Assembly (NCBI GenBank): GCA_039933015.1
Contig: JBDTOX010000163.1
Span: 1 to 64,000 of the forward strand
DNA length: 64,000 bases
Reading direction: 5' to 3'
From: JBDTOX01 sp039933015
GTDB taxonomy: Bacteria; Pseudomonadota; Gammaproteobacteria; Burkholderiales; Methylophilaceae
The notes beneath the pieces were generated by a model. That model had not been told where the DNA came from and ran no database searches. It worked only from the letters and a program-made list of their open reading frames with translations. Shown in pieces: positions 17,365-26,568 of the stretch (the stretch's first letter is position 1; each line of letters opens with the position of its first letter). The position numbers were made by a program, and so were the translations under genes.

Positions 17365-19311
17365 TTATTGTTTCAGGTTAAGCAAGACGTCAAAGAGCTG
17401 GCTGGCAATCTGCATCATTTTTCCTGCAGCCTGGTAGGCTTGCTGATAGCGTAAAAGATTGGTCGCTTCCTCATCGAGATTCACACCGGACTCCGACTGC
17501 TGCGCCGCGATTGCCTGCGTAAGCAAGGTTTTTTCAGCAGCATCGTTGACCTGCAATTCATACATTTTGTTACCTACAGTGCTGACCAGTTGGCCATAGA
17601 CGCCACTATAGCTGGTGGTGCCACTATTCATGGTATTGGCGGTTTGCAATGCGGTAAGCAACAACGCATTGCGATTGTCTCCGGCGCCGTTGATGGCATT
17701 TGGCGAAATCGTAAACTGATCGGTATCGTTAGGCACACCGCTGAGCTGCACAGTGAGGCCGGAAAAGCTGATGCTGGCGCCTGCCGTGTAAGGTACCGTA
17801 CTGCCTGCGGGGTAAGTAGTGCTAGTGCTGCCGACCTTGACGGTAATCGGCGCTGCTGCAGGGAATCCGCTCAAGCTGACGCCAGTGCCATCATAGGTCA
17901 GGGTTACCGCAGATGTCAGCGGATTGGCTGTATAGGTGCTATCCAGCACCGGTGCGGTAATGGTGCCGGCACCGGTGTTGCTTGTGGCTGGCGCACTGCT
18001 CAACACCGGGCTACCAACTGCAATTTTTGTAATATCGGACAAGGCCAGAGAGAAAGTCGATGCACCGTTGGCAGTAGGCTGAATCAGATAATCATCACCG
18101 CTGGCCATGGCGCCGGAACCCACTTTGAAAGTCAGGCCATCCAGCGATTGCGGCAAGCTGGCAAAGCTTTGCGCAGTGCCGTTATCAAGCCGGGTAATCG
18201 TGTAGTTGGCACCATCGTATTGCAAGCGATAATCGCTAGTTGTCAGGGCTTTTGCATCAGTGATATCAGCCAGCACTGCGGCGTTGCCTGTGTTGTTGCC
18301 ACTCGCATTCACCACCGCCAAGGGGGTGGTAAAGAATAGCCCGCCAGCGCTGCCGCTGGCATCCTGCGCCTGTTGATGCTGCTCATTGAAGGTCTGCGCC
18401 ATGACTGTAGCAATGCGCCCCAGCTGATTCTGAATATTGTCGAGCGAATTATTGCGAAACTGGATCATCCCGCCGATGTTGCCGCCCGGGAGGCTGTCGG
18501 CACTCAGGATGGTCGATTTGTTTTTGGTCTGGTAAGCAACTTCAAGACGCGTGCCATCAGTCGGCGAGCGCTGGGTGGCCAAGGAAAAGGTCTGTTTGCC
18601 CACCACCAGTGGCAAGCCATTACCGACAAACACACTATAGCTGCCGCCATCCTGCCGCACCACGCTGGTTTTGATTTCCTTGCTCAAATGACTCACCAGC
18701 AGATCGCGCTGATCCATCAAGTCATTGGGCGGGTTACCCGTGGCGCTCGTGGCTTTTTCAATAACGTCGTTCAGTTGCCCGATCTGTTTGGCATAGGCAT
18801 TTACCAGGCCTACGCTGGTAGTGATCTGGCTGTTAACACCCTGGCGAATTTCATCCAGGCGCCCATCCAGGCTATGGAATCGCGCGGCCAATGAACTGGC
18901 CGAGGAAAGCGTAGCCTGACGGGCTGAGGCGTCGTTAGGATTGGCAGACAAACCCTGCAGGCTCGCAAAGAAATCCTGCACAACAGGAGATAGGCCCGCG
19001 GTCGTATCAGACAATAAATTATCGATCTGCTTCATTTGCGCGGCGTAGTTACTGGTTGCGCTACTTAGTGACTGACCGCTTATCACCTGGTTATTCAGCA
19101 GCTCGCTATATATGCGCTTGATCGTATTGATCTGCGTGCCCTGCCCAACGTAGCCATATCCGAAGTTCTGTGCCTGTGCCGCGCCCTGCACGACTACCTG
19201 GCGGGTATATCCAGGAGTGGAAGCATTGGCAATGTTGTGTCCTGTGGTGCTTAGCCCCACTTGTGCCGCGTTTAGAGCGCTGATGCCGATACTAAGGATG
19301 CTGGTAGCCAT
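17365..19311 (-). CDS. flgK: Flagellar hook-filament junction protein FlgK (HAP1)
   Basis: FlgK sits between hook and FlgL. The 648-residue protein begins with SILSIGISALNAAQVGLSTTGHNIANASTPGYTRQVV, the axial-protein motif. The LFDVLLNLKQ end and the GVNLDEEATNLLRYQQAYQAAGKMMQIA segment are the FlgK C-terminal signature. Residues about 320-570 are a Thr/Ser/Gly-rich variable domain. A near-consensus sigma-28 promoter starts 26 nt upstream of the ATG, so flgK-flgL can be transcribed apart from the flgB-flgJ genes. Confidence 0.97.
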   Translation of the reverse strand: MATSILSIGISALNAAQVGLSTTGHNIANASTPGYTRQVVVQGAAQAQNFGYGYVGQGTQINTIKRIYSELLNNQVISGQSLSSATSNYAAQMKQIDNLLSDTTAGLSPVVQDFFASLQGLSANPNDASARQATLSSASSLAARFHSLDGRLDEIRQGVNSQITTSVGLVNAYAKQIGQLNDVIEKATSATGNPPNDLMDQRDLLVSHLSKEIKTSVVRQDGGSYSVFVGNGLPLVVGKQTFSLATQRSPTDGTRLEVAYQTKNKSTILSADSLPGGNIGGMIQFRNNSLDNIQNQLGRIATVMAQTFNEQHQQAQDASGSAGGLFFTTPLAVVNASGNNTGNAAVLADITDAKALTTSDYRLQYDGANYTITRLDNGTAQSFASLPQSLDGLTFKVGSGAMASGDDYLIQPTANGASTFSLALSDITKIAVGSPVLSSAPATSNTGAGTITAPVLDSTYTANPLTSAVTLTYDGTGVSLSGFPAAAPITVKVGSTSTTYPAGSTVPYTAGASISFSGLTVQLSGVPNDTDQFTISPNAINGAGDNRNALLLTALQTANTMNSGTTSYSGVYGQLVSTVGNKMYELQVNDAAEKTLLTQAIAAQQSESGVNLDEEATNLLRYQQAYQAAGKMMQIASQLFDVLLNLKQ

Positions 19312-19336
19312 AATTTATACCTGATCGTGTAATGTA

Positions 19337-19363
19337 TTTACGGCTGTTGGCGCGAAAACTTTA
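19337..19363 (-). promoter_or_regulatory. Sigma-28 (FliA) promoter of flgK-flgL
   Basis: On the minus strand the -35 box TAAAGTTT (19356-19363) matches the consensus at all 8 positions. The spacer is exactly 11 nt (19345-19355) and the -10 box GCCGTAAA (19337-19344) matches GCCGATAA at 6 of 8. The expected start site lies about 15-20 nt before the flgK ATG. FliA is encoded in this window. Class III control of flgKL is known in other flagellated bacteria; here it is inferred from the motif. Confidence 0.85.
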
Positions 19364-19369
19364 GGTTGA

Positions 19370-20275
19370 TCAGGCCGTGGAAACCTGCTGAATCACCTGA
19401 CGCAACTTGTCAGCGTAGTTTGGATCTGTGGCATAGCCTGCTTTTTGCATGGCTTGAGCATAAGCCGTGGCATTCTGGGCATTTGCAATCAGCGGTTCAT
19501 AGCGCGTATTTTTTTGCAGCATGTTGGCGAAGTCGCGGAAGGAATCAGCATAAGAGTCGTAAGCACGGAATTTCTCGATTCTTTGCTGGCGCACCCCGCT
19601 CACATACTCCGAGGTAAGGGCTTCCACTACCTTGCCTTTCCAGCTTGCTGTCGCCTTGATGCCAAACAGGTTGTAACTGGTTGCGCCATCCTTGCCTTTA
19701 ATCTCGCGCCTGCCCCAATTACTCTCGAGTGCAGCCTGGCCGACGATGAAATTGGCAGGGATGCCGGTTTCCCGGCTTGCCGCCTCGGCATGCACGGCTA
19801 CTTGCTGCTGGAATACCTTCACGTGCCCAGGCGCTTGGGTCCGCAACGCTGGTGCCGAGCTGCTCGCTACAACCTCAGCTGGCACTGAGCTGCTCGCTGC
19901 AGCCTCTGGTTTAACTGGCACAGTGTTGCCAGTCACGGCATGGGCTGAAACTACCGCTCTATTCGACAATTGACGCGTCAATGCGTCTGCCAGACCTATA
20001 CCGCGTGAGGCCAGTGTCTGGCTCACCTGCTGATCCAGCATGGAGGTGTAGGTTTTAGTTTGTTCGCTGTCAAACAAGCCGCCGTCCACCGTCGCATCGC
20101 GCATGCTCTTCAACATCATGTTCAGAAACATGGCCTCGAACTGTGTAGCCGTGGCTTTGAGTGCTTGCGGTGAACCCTGCTGGGCCGCCTGGCGTAATTT
20201 ACCCAGGCCGTTAGCGTCGAGTGCCAGGCTCCCCGGTAGCTGATCCTGGCTTATAGCGCTGATGTCGGCTTTCAA
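19370..20275 (-). CDS. flgJ: Flagellar rod-cap and muramidase FlgJ
   Basis: FlgJ caps the growing rod and opens peptidoglycan. The 301-residue protein has both domains. The N-terminal rod-binding domain (about 20-105) contains ATQFEAMFLNMMLKSMRDAT and LFDSEQTKTYTSMLDQQVSQTLASRGIGLADAL. The C-terminal glucosaminidase/muramidase domain (about 150-298) contains ETGIPANFIVGQAALESNWGRREI, with the family catalytic Glu in ALES, and YNLFGIKA. They are joined by an Ala/Ser/Val linker with short repeats (ASSSVPAEVVASSSAPA). It follows flgI by 8 nt. Confidence 0.96.
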   Translation of the reverse strand: MKADISAISQDQLPGSLALDANGLGKLRQAAQQGSPQALKATATQFEAMFLNMMLKSMRDATVDGGLFDSEQTKTYTSMLDQQVSQTLASRGIGLADALTRQLSNRAVVSAHAVTGNTVPVKPEAAASSSVPAEVVASSSAPALRTQAPGHVKVFQQQVAVHAEAASRETGIPANFIVGQAALESNWGRREIKGKDGATSYNLFGIKATASWKGKVVEALTSEYVSGVRQQRIEKFRAYDSYADSFRDFANMLQKNTRYEPLIANAQNATAYAQAMQKAGYATDPNYADKLRQVIQQVSTA

Positions 20276-20283
20276 GTGGGCAC

Positions 20284-21390
20284 CTAGATGATTTCCAGTT
20301 CTGCGCGCAATGCACCGGCACTCTTCATGGCCTGCAATATCACAAGCAGATCCTGCGGCGTCGCACCGATCGCATTCAACGCCTTCAGCACTTCAGCCAG
20401 CGAGGTGCCGGCTTTAAGCAGGGCCACCTGCCCGGGCTCTTTATTAATCTCGATCTGCGAGCGTTGGGTGAATACCGTAGTGCCATTGGACAAGGGTCCG
20501 GGCTGGCTGATGACGGGGTCGGTAGTGATAATCACGGAAAGGCTGCCATGCGCGACCGCGCAGGTATCCAGCGTTACTGCCTGATTCATGACTACCGAAC
20601 CGGTTCTGGCATTGAGGATGACTTTAGCTGCAGCGGCGGCGGGGGTGATGCTGATGCTTTCCAGCGCGCCGAGAAAGGCCACGCGCTCTTCGGCACGCAA
20701 TGGCGTACGCACCTGGATGACACGACCATCCTGCGCTACCGCAGTGGTTGCACCAAAACGGCGGTTGATAGCATCCACCACCAGGCTTGCCGTGGAGAAA
20801 TCACTTTCATTTAATTCAACATTGATGCTATCGCGTTGGGTAATCACACTAGGCAAGGCGCGTTCCACTGTTGCGCCAGCCGAGATGCGACCTACATCCA
20901 GATGGTTAATCTGGGCTTTGCTGCCATTCGCCGCTGCGCCCGCCCCGCCCACCAGCAAATTACCTTGCGCCATAGCGTAGATTTGTCCATCTGCGCCTTT
21001 CAAAGGCGTCATCAGCAACGTGCCTCCGCGCAGGCTCTTGGCATTACCCATGGACGACACGGTCACATCCAGCGTCTGGCCGGGCTGGGCAAATGGCGGC
21101 AGAGAACTGGTGACCATGACCGCAGCAACATTCTTGAGCTGCAGATTGGTGCCCACCGGCAGGTTCACACCCATCTGCTGCATCATGCTGATGATGCTTT
21201 GCACGGTAAACGGCGTTTGTGTGGTCTGGTCGCCGCTGCCATCCAGCCCCACTACCAGGCCGTAACCAATCAACTGGTTCTGCCGCACGCCCTGGATTGA
21301 GGCCATGTCCTTCAGGCGTTCGGCGTGGCTGGGGCTAGCCAGCAGGCAGCTGCCAATTAAAGTGAGGGTGATGGTTAGGAGCTTGCGCAT
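20284..21390 (-). CDS. flgI: Flagellar P-ring protein FlgI
   Basis: FlgI forms the periplasmic P ring around the distal rod. The 368-residue protein begins with a clear signal peptide (MRKLLTITLTLIGSCLLASPSHA). It continues with ERLKDMASIQGVRQNQLIGYGLVVGLDGSGDQT, then QMGVNLPVGTNLQLKNVAAVMVT, GQTLDVTVSSMGNAKSLRGGTLLMTPLKGADGQIYA, and a C-terminal LAEVLKALNAIGATPQDLLVILQAMKSAGALRAELEII, all hallmark FlgI. It is placed between flgH and flgJ as usual. Confidence 0.97.
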   Translation of the reverse strand: MRKLLTITLTLIGSCLLASPSHAERLKDMASIQGVRQNQLIGYGLVVGLDGSGDQTTQTPFTVQSIISMMQQMGVNLPVGTNLQLKNVAAVMVTSSLPPFAQPGQTLDVTVSSMGNAKSLRGGTLLMTPLKGADGQIYAMAQGNLLVGGAGAAANGSKAQINHLDVGRISAGATVERALPSVITQRDSINVELNESDFSTASLVVDAINRRFGATTAVAQDGRVIQVRTPLRAEERVAFLGALESISITPAAAAAKVILNARTGSVVMNQAVTLDTCAVAHGSLSVIITTDPVISQPGPLSNGTTVFTQRSQIEINKEPGQVALLKAGTSLAEVLKALNAIGATPQDLLVILQAMKSAGALRAELEII

Positions 21391-21400
21391 GGGGTAATGA

Positions 21401-22078
21401 TCACAAAGGTATAAAGCTCAGAAAAAAGCGGGTCAGGATGGAAGCAATCTGGGCAGCGTCTATACGGCTATTGGTACGGTATTCCACGCGTGCATCAGCT
21501 ACCCGCGTGGATGACACGACATTACCAAGGGCAATGTCATTGGGATTGATCACGCCCGAAAAGCGTACAAATTCGGCCCCATGATCCAGCGCTATCTGCT
21601 TTTCACCGCTCACCACCAAATTGCCGTTGGCCAGCACTTCAATTACGGTCACACCTATGGTGCCAGTAAAGTTGTTACTCGATGAAGTCGCGGCCTTATC
21701 GTCGTATTTATTGGCAGAGTCTGCCCCAAAAGTAGCACGCGGAACTGGTGAGCCAAACGAGGATGCAATGGAGGCAGCGACTGAGCCATTTTTATTGACA
21801 GAGCTCGCGCCCTGTTTAGCCGCAGTCGTGTTTTCGTTAATATTGATGGTCAATATATCGCCCTTGAGGCGTGCGCGCCGGTCTTCAAATAGCGGACGGT
21901 AAGCCGCCGCCTGAAAAATGGCACCGCTACTGGCCACAGAGGCAACAACAGGCTCGGGTCTGGCTGTCAGCGGTGTTTTGACTATGGTTTCCGGCGTCAT
22001 GGCGCACGCTGTTAATACCAGTACCAGGCTGGCAGCCAACCATGCCAACAAGCGCTTATCGGTAAGACTGTGTGTCAT
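21401..22078 (-). CDS. flgH: Flagellar L-ring lipoprotein FlgH
   Basis: FlgH forms the L ring in the outer membrane. The 225-residue precursor has a lipobox LTAC with the lipidated Cys at residue 25. The mature part shows YRPLFEDRRARLKGDILTININENTTAAK, FTGTIGVTVIEVLANGNLVVSGEKQIA, and the family end FVRFSGVINPNDIALGNVVSSTRVADARVEYR followed by LTRFFLSFIPL. It lies 5 nt after flgG and 10 nt before flgI. Confidence 0.97.
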   Translation of the reverse strand: MTHSLTDKRLLAWLAASLVLVLTACAMTPETIVKTPLTARPEPVVASVASSGAIFQAAAYRPLFEDRRARLKGDILTININENTTAAKQGASSVNKNGSVAASIASSFGSPVPRATFGADSANKYDDKAATSSSNNFTGTIGVTVIEVLANGNLVVSGEKQIALDHGAEFVRFSGVINPNDIALGNVVSSTRVADARVEYRTNSRIDAAQIASILTRFFLSFIPL

Positions 22079-22083
22079 TATTA

Positions 22084-22866
22084 TCAGAGCTGCGCGAGCT
22101 TTTGCAGCATTTGGTCTGAAGTGGTGATCGCCTTACTATTAATTTCATAAGCGCGCTGCGTCTGGATCATGTTGACCAGTTCCTCCACCACGTTCACGTT
22201 TGAAGTTTCCACATACCCTTGTGCCAGCAGGCCAGTGCCGTTCGTGCCCGGGGTATTGGTGTTAGGCGTGCCGGAGGCTGCAGTTTCAACATACAGATTC
22301 TCGCCCTTAGCCAGCAAGCCAGCGGGATTAATAAAAGTAGCCAGCTGCAATGTGCCTACTTGTACAGTCGAAGCGGAACCCGGCTGGGTAATGGTTATTG
22401 TGCCGTCACGGCCCACAGCCATACTTTGTGCATTTGCCGGAATTGTGATGGAAGGCTGGACCACAAACCCGCTGGAAGTGACCAACTGGCCCTGGCTATC
22501 TACCTGGAATGAACCGTCGCGGGTGTAAGCCGTTGTGCCATCGGGCAGCAACACCTGGAAGAAGCCTGAACCCTGAATGGCAACATCCTTGTCATTGGAG
22601 GTTTGCTGCAAATTGCCTTGGGTAAAAATACGCTCGGTAGCGACCGGCCTTACCCCGGTGCCAAGTTGCAGGCCCGATGGCAGTTGCGTCTGCTGAGAAG
22701 ACTGGGCGCCAGGCTGACGAATGTTCTGATAGAGCAAATCCTCAAATACGGCTCTGGAACGCTTGAAACCATTCGTGCTGACGTTGGCCAGATTGTTGGA
22801 AATCACGTCCATTTGCGTTTGCTGAGCGTCAAGACCGGTTTTGGAAATCCAGAGTGAGCGTATCAT
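22084..22866 (-). CDS. flgG: Flagellar distal rod protein FlgG
   Basis: FlgG forms the distal rod. At 260 residues it has the standard length. The start MIRSLWISKTGLDAQQTQMDVISNNLANVSTNGFKRSRAVFEDLLYQN and the end VETSNVNVVEELVNMIQTQRAYEINSKAITTSDQMLQKLAQL are diagnostic. The middle has VAIQGSGFFQVLLPDGTTAYTRDGSF. Close relatives FlgF, FlgE, FlgC and FlgB lie in the same run; the QPGAQSSQQTQLPSGLQLGTG loop separates FlgG from FlgF. Confidence 0.97.
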   Translation of the reverse strand: MIRSLWISKTGLDAQQTQMDVISNNLANVSTNGFKRSRAVFEDLLYQNIRQPGAQSSQQTQLPSGLQLGTGVRPVATERIFTQGNLQQTSNDKDVAIQGSGFFQVLLPDGTTAYTRDGSFQVDSQGQLVTSSGFVVQPSITIPANAQSMAVGRDGTITITQPGSASTVQVGTLQLATFINPAGLLAKGENLYVETAASGTPNTNTPGTNGTGLLAQGYVETSNVNVVEELVNMIQTQRAYEINSKAITTSDQMLQKLAQL

Positions 22867-22936
22867 TTTATTGCCCTTTAAAAGCCTTGCAGTTCATCGA
22901 AACGAGCCATCCACGGCTATGCTAGCGCGTATTCCA

Positions 22937-23677
22937 TTAACTCAAACTGAGGAGTTGGCCGGCTTTACTGGCGTTATTCTCAGCGTTTTGCATTAATTTC
23001 ATTTGCAAATCGAACTGGCGCCCCAGGTTGATCATATTCACCATAGCCTCAATCACATTGACGTTGCTGCTCTCCAGCGCGCCGCCAACGACATTGACTG
23101 TGGCATCAGCCTCGGCAGGCTGTCCATCCTTGGTTTTGAACAGGCCATCGGCTCCGCGCACCAGGTTTTCCTCTGGCGGATTGACCAGCTTCAAACGCCC
23201 GAGCACATTGACAGCCCCCGGCTTGGTTTCATTGGATACCGACGAGACGGTGCCATCTTTCGCAATGGTAATCGTCACGTCAGGCGGGATACTGATAGGG
23301 CCGCCATCACCCAACACGTTGAGTCCACTCTGCGTCTGCAACTGGCCATTTTCACTGATCTTCAGCGATCCGTTACGGGTATAGCCCTCGGAGCCATCTT
23401 CAAGACTTACCGCAAACCAGCCTTGGCCCTGAATTGCCACATCCAGATCACGATTGGTGGCCTGGATGGCGCCAGGGGTAAAGTCTGCACCCACGGTGGC
23501 ATCCACCACAAAAGTCCGCGTTGGCAATGCCGCGCTTTCAAGCGGCACCGCGCGGAATGTATCAATCTGTGCGCGAAAGCCGGTGGAAGTAGCATTGGCC
23601 AGGTTGTGCGAATTGGTGGCCTGCTGCTCAAGAATATGCTTGACGCCGCTCATGGCGGTATAAATCATGCGATCCAT
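22937..23677 (-). CDS. flgF: Flagellar proximal rod protein FlgF
   Basis: FlgF is a rod subunit at the base of FlgG. The 246-residue protein starts MDRMIYTAMSGVKHILEQQATNSHNLANATSTGFRAQIDTFRAVPL, shows LDVAIQGQGWFAVSLEDGSEGYTRNGSLKISENGQL, and ends GGALESSNVNVIEAMVNMINLGRQFDLQMKLMQNAENNASKAGQLL. The IYTAMSGV start and Q.K.M..A.ENA end distinguish it from FlgG. Short gaps of 70 nt to flgG and 33 nt to flgE are consistent with one transcript. Confidence 0.96.
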   Translation of the reverse strand: MDRMIYTAMSGVKHILEQQATNSHNLANATSTGFRAQIDTFRAVPLESAALPTRTFVVDATVGADFTPGAIQATNRDLDVAIQGQGWFAVSLEDGSEGYTRNGSLKISENGQLQTQSGLNVLGDGGPISIPPDVTITIAKDGTVSSVSNETKPGAVNVLGRLKLVNPPEENLVRGADGLFKTKDGQPAEADATVNVVGGALESSNVNVIEAMVNMINLGRQFDLQMKLMQNAENNASKAGQLLSLS

Positions 23678-23710
23678 ATGATGCCCTTCAGGATAATTCC
23701 GCTCACGTTA

Positions 23711-24943
23711 TCAACGCAGGTTGACCAGCGTCTGCAATACCTGGTCCTGGGTTTTGATGGTTTGCGCATTGGCCTGGTAATACCGTTGTGCGGTAATCAT
23801 GTTCACCAGTTCAGCCGTAAGGTCGACATTCGAGTCTTCCACCGCCGAAGACTGCAGCACGCCCAGCGTGCCGGTGCCTGGTGTACCCACCAATACCGCC
23901 CCTGAGTCTGCCGTCTCGGCCCAGGCGTTATTGCCCAGTGACATCAAGCCATTCGGATTGGCAAAACTGGCGAGCACGACCTGGCCTAATGTTGATGACT
24001 GGCCATTGGTATAGCGGCCAAAAATGGTGCCATCAGCGCTAAAATCAAAGCTGGATAGCCGCCCCGAGGTATAGCCATCTTGCGACAGACTACTGACGCT
24101 AAAAGCGGAGCCAAACTGGGTAGCACCAGAAAAATCCAGCGCAATGGAAACCGCGGTTGCGCCAGCAGGAGTAAAGTTCACGGTTGGAGCCGCCGGCGTA
24201 ACCGTAGGCTGCACGCCTGTTCCGCTAAACGTGAACTGTGCCGTTGCTACTGGAGCAGCGGGTGGCGTATAGGCGGTAGGAGTGCTGTCTACAGTGGTGT
24301 AGACATACCATTGGCCTGCCGCAGTTTTCAGGAAGAACGCTTGCAGCGTATGGGAGTTACCCAGGCTATCAAAAACTGAGACTGAGGTGGAATGGCTATA
24401 CGTTGTAGGATCGGCCGGATTAAAACTCGCAGGAGTTAACGCAGCATCACCCGCATCCAGGTTCATTAGACCGACTACACTTTGAGTAGCAGCAGGTGCT
24501 AAATCAGAAGTATTAATACTCAATTCTACCGGGCTGCCCGTGGAAAGCTGTCCTTGCGCATTTACGCCATAACCTGTCAGGCGCTTGCCTTCAGCATTCA
24601 TGACATGGCCGGTCTTATCCAGCTGAAACTGGCCATTACGCGAATAAGTCACGCTGCCGTTATTGCTCATGCGAAAAAAACCGCCGCCATTAATCGCAAT
24701 ATCCAGGGAGTTGTTGGAGCTGGTGATATTGCCCTGGCTGAACTGCTGCTGCACCTTGGAAACCTTGGTACCGATACCAGTCTGGGAAGCACCGCCGCCA
24801 CTCAGAGAATTAGCATAAACATCGGCAAAATGTGTTTGTGATTGCTTGAATCCCACCGTATTCGCGTTTGAAACGTTGTTGCCGATGACTTCAAGACTTT
24901 TAGATGCCGCGTTAAGTCCACTTAAGCCTTGCTGGAAACTCAT
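23711..24943 (-). CDS. flgE: Flagellar hook protein FlgE
   Basis: FlgE polymerises into the hook. The 410-residue protein starts MSFQQGLSGLNAASKSLEVIGNNVSNANTVGFKQSQTHFADVY and ends VEDSNVDLTAELVNMITAQRYYQANAQTIKTQDQVLQTLVNLR. A variable Ala/Pro/Thr-rich domain occupies about residues 220-275 (repeated TPPAAPVA, TPAAPTVNFTPAG), the usual place for surface diversity. The order flgD-flgE-flgF is conventional. Confidence 0.97.
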   Translation of the reverse strand: MSFQQGLSGLNAASKSLEVIGNNVSNANTVGFKQSQTHFADVYANSLSGGGASQTGIGTKVSKVQQQFSQGNITSSNNSLDIAINGGGFFRMSNNGSVTYSRNGQFQLDKTGHVMNAEGKRLTGYGVNAQGQLSTGSPVELSINTSDLAPAATQSVVGLMNLDAGDAALTPASFNPADPTTYSHSTSVSVFDSLGNSHTLQAFFLKTAAGQWYVYTTVDSTPTAYTPPAAPVATAQFTFSGTGVQPTVTPAAPTVNFTPAGATAVSIALDFSGATQFGSAFSVSSLSQDGYTSGRLSSFDFSADGTIFGRYTNGQSSTLGQVVLASFANPNGLMSLGNNAWAETADSGAVLVGTPGTGTLGVLQSSAVEDSNVDLTAELVNMITAQRYYQANAQTIKTQDQVLQTLVNLR

Positions 24944-25010
24944 ACCGTTCTCCTTAAATGCCGTATTGAATAAAACTTACCGTACCGGAGCCACACATAC
25001 CGGGCTGCAA

Positions 25011-25682
25011 CTATAGAATTTCCTTGATATCAGCTAGGCTATACCTACCCAAGTCGTTGCTCAGGTTCAGCGTAACGCCTGTCGTGCCATTCGATACACT
25101 GGAAACTTGCCCTAGGCTCAAGGTCGTGGCTGTCAGCGTCTGACCGGCAGCCAAAGCCTTCACTGCAATCTTGTAGCTGCCAGCGGCGGCATCCGTGCCC
25201 GCATCGGTCCTGCCATCCCATTGCAGGTAAGATATCCCTGCAGGTAAAGCACCCAGCGCCACTTCGCGCACTGTATTTCCGCTTGCATCCAGCACGCTAG
25301 CCGTGACGCTGTTAGCGGCGCTGGGCAGGCTAATGCCGAATGGTGCCACGCCGCCGGATAGCTGTATCTTGCTGCCATCCACCAGCACATTGTGTCCAAT
25401 CATGCTGGTTGCCTGCAGGGATTGGCTGGATTGCACGTTGCTGATCAGTGATGCCAGCGATGTGTTCAATTTGTCGATGCCCGTTACCGTGGAGAGTTGC
25501 GCCAACTGGCTGGTAACCTGGGCATTGTCGAGCGGATTAAGCGGATCCTGATTTTTCATTTGCGTTACCAGTAGCGTCATGAAGCGGTTCTGCGCATCAT
25601 CCACGCCCGTCGCTGCGGCACTCTTGGACGTATTCATGGTACTCAAGAGTGGTGCAGATACCTGGTTTTGTACGGTACTCAT
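25011..25682 (-). CDS. flgD: Hook assembly scaffold protein FlgD
   Basis: FlgD is the temporary hook cap that guides FlgE polymerisation. The 223-residue protein has the conserved N-terminal DAQNRFMTLLVTQMKNQDPLNPLDNAQVTSQLAQLSTVTGIDKLN, then the FlgD tudor/Ig-like domain with MIGHNVLVDGS, VREVALGALPAGISYLQWDGRTDAG and GSYKIAVKAL. The ATG at 25682 has AGGGAA upstream and gives the standard length; an upstream in-frame start at 25709 lacks family similarity. Confidence 0.96.
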   Translation of the reverse strand: MSTVQNQVSAPLLSTMNTSKSAAATGVDDAQNRFMTLLVTQMKNQDPLNPLDNAQVTSQLAQLSTVTGIDKLNTSLASLISNVQSSQSLQATSMIGHNVLVDGSKIQLSGGVAPFGISLPSAANSVTASVLDASGNTVREVALGALPAGISYLQWDGRTDAGTDAAAGSYKIAVKALAAGQTLTATTLSLGQVSSVSNGTTGVTLNLSNDLGRYSLADIKEIL

Positions 25683-25728
25683 GTTTATTTCCCTTCTCGC
25701 GATTACCATTAGTTACTAGGGCGTTAAT

Positions 25729-26133
25729 TTACTGTCCGATAGTGAGTGTTTTCATCAGCAAGGTTTTGGCGGTGTTCATGGTTTCTACATTGTTCTGGTA
25801 AGCACGCGATGCAGAAATCATATTGACCATTTCCTCGGTCACATTGACATTGGGCATGGTTACGTAGCCTTTTTCATCAGCCAGCGGGTGCTTGGGGTCA
25901 TACACCATTTTGGGAGGTGCGGTGTCTTCAATCACCTGCTTCACCCGGACTCCGCTGACATCCTCACCATGCATCGGCACGGCACTAAAAACTACCTGCT
26001 TGGCTTTGTAAGGCTGACCATTTGCGCTGGTCGTACTATCTGCATTGGCAAGGTTGCTGGCTACCACATTCAGCCGTTGCGCATGCGCGCTCATGGCTGA
26101 TCCGGCAATATTGAATACGTTGAATAAAGACAT
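25729..26133 (-). CDS. flgC: Flagellar proximal rod protein FlgC
   Basis: FlgC is a proximal rod subunit. The 134-residue protein starts SLFNVFNIAGSAMSAHAQRLNVVASNLANADSTT, has the YKAKQVVFSA core with GVRVKQVIEDTAPPKMVYDPKHPLADEKGYVTMPNVNV, and ends EEMVNMISASRAYQNNVETMNTAKTLLMKTLTIGQ, an almost textbook FlgC. It lies 18 nt after flgB. Confidence 0.97.
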   Translation of the reverse strand: MSLFNVFNIAGSAMSAHAQRLNVVASNLANADSTTSANGQPYKAKQVVFSAVPMHGEDVSGVRVKQVIEDTAPPKMVYDPKHPLADEKGYVTMPNVNVTEEMVNMISASRAYQNNVETMNTAKTLLMKTLTIGQ

Positions 26134-26151
26134 CGTGAGTTCCTTGAACGA

Positions 26152-26568
26152 TTACCCTTGAATAGCTGCCATTAATTTCTTGATCTGGCCATTAATCATG
26201 ATCAAGCTGGCTTCATAACGAACTGCGTTATCGGCAAACTGATTGCGCTCGACATCCATATCCACAGTATTGCCATCCACACTCGCTTGCTGGATAGTGC
26301 GATATTGAATTTGGCCAGGCTGGCCGCTGCCCTGCCTGGCCGCCACACCCGCATCCAGATGGCGGGCGGCAGTTTTATTGAGTTCAGGTGCAGCTTGACT
26401 ATTGCCTGCCATGGCCGCATGCAGTGCCGCACTGAAATCAACGTCCCTGGCTTTATAATTAGGGGTGTCTGCATTGGCGATATTGGCTGCAATCAGCTCC
26501 TGGCGCTGAGCACGGATACTCAATGCGGCCTGATGAAAACTTAGCGCAGCGTCCAATTTATCTATCAC
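26152..26568 (-). CDS. flgB: Flagellar proximal rod protein FlgB
   Basis: FlgB is the innermost rod subunit after FliE. The 138-residue protein has LSFHQAALSIRAQRQELIAANIANADTPNYKARDVDFSAAL at the start, and GNTVDMDVERNQFADNAVRYEASLIMINGQIKKLMAAI at the end. The ANIANADTPNYKARD motif is diagnostic. This is the first gene of the flgB-flgJ run; the 281-nt divergent space to flgA should carry its promoter, but no convincing sigma-28 or sigma-54 site was found there. Confidence 0.96.
   Translation of the reverse strand: MIDKLDAALSFHQAALSIRAQRQELIAANIANADTPNYKARDVDFSAALHAAMAGNSQAAPELNKTAARHLDAGVAARQGSGQPGQIQYRTIQQASVDGNTVDMDVERNQFADNAVRYEASLIMINGQIKKLMAAIQG

Noticed and set aside
17590..18339. 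Open frame of 249 codons on the plus strand opposite flgK
   Set aside because: It lies in the variable Thr/Gly-rich part of flgK, has no ribosome site and no recognisable domain.
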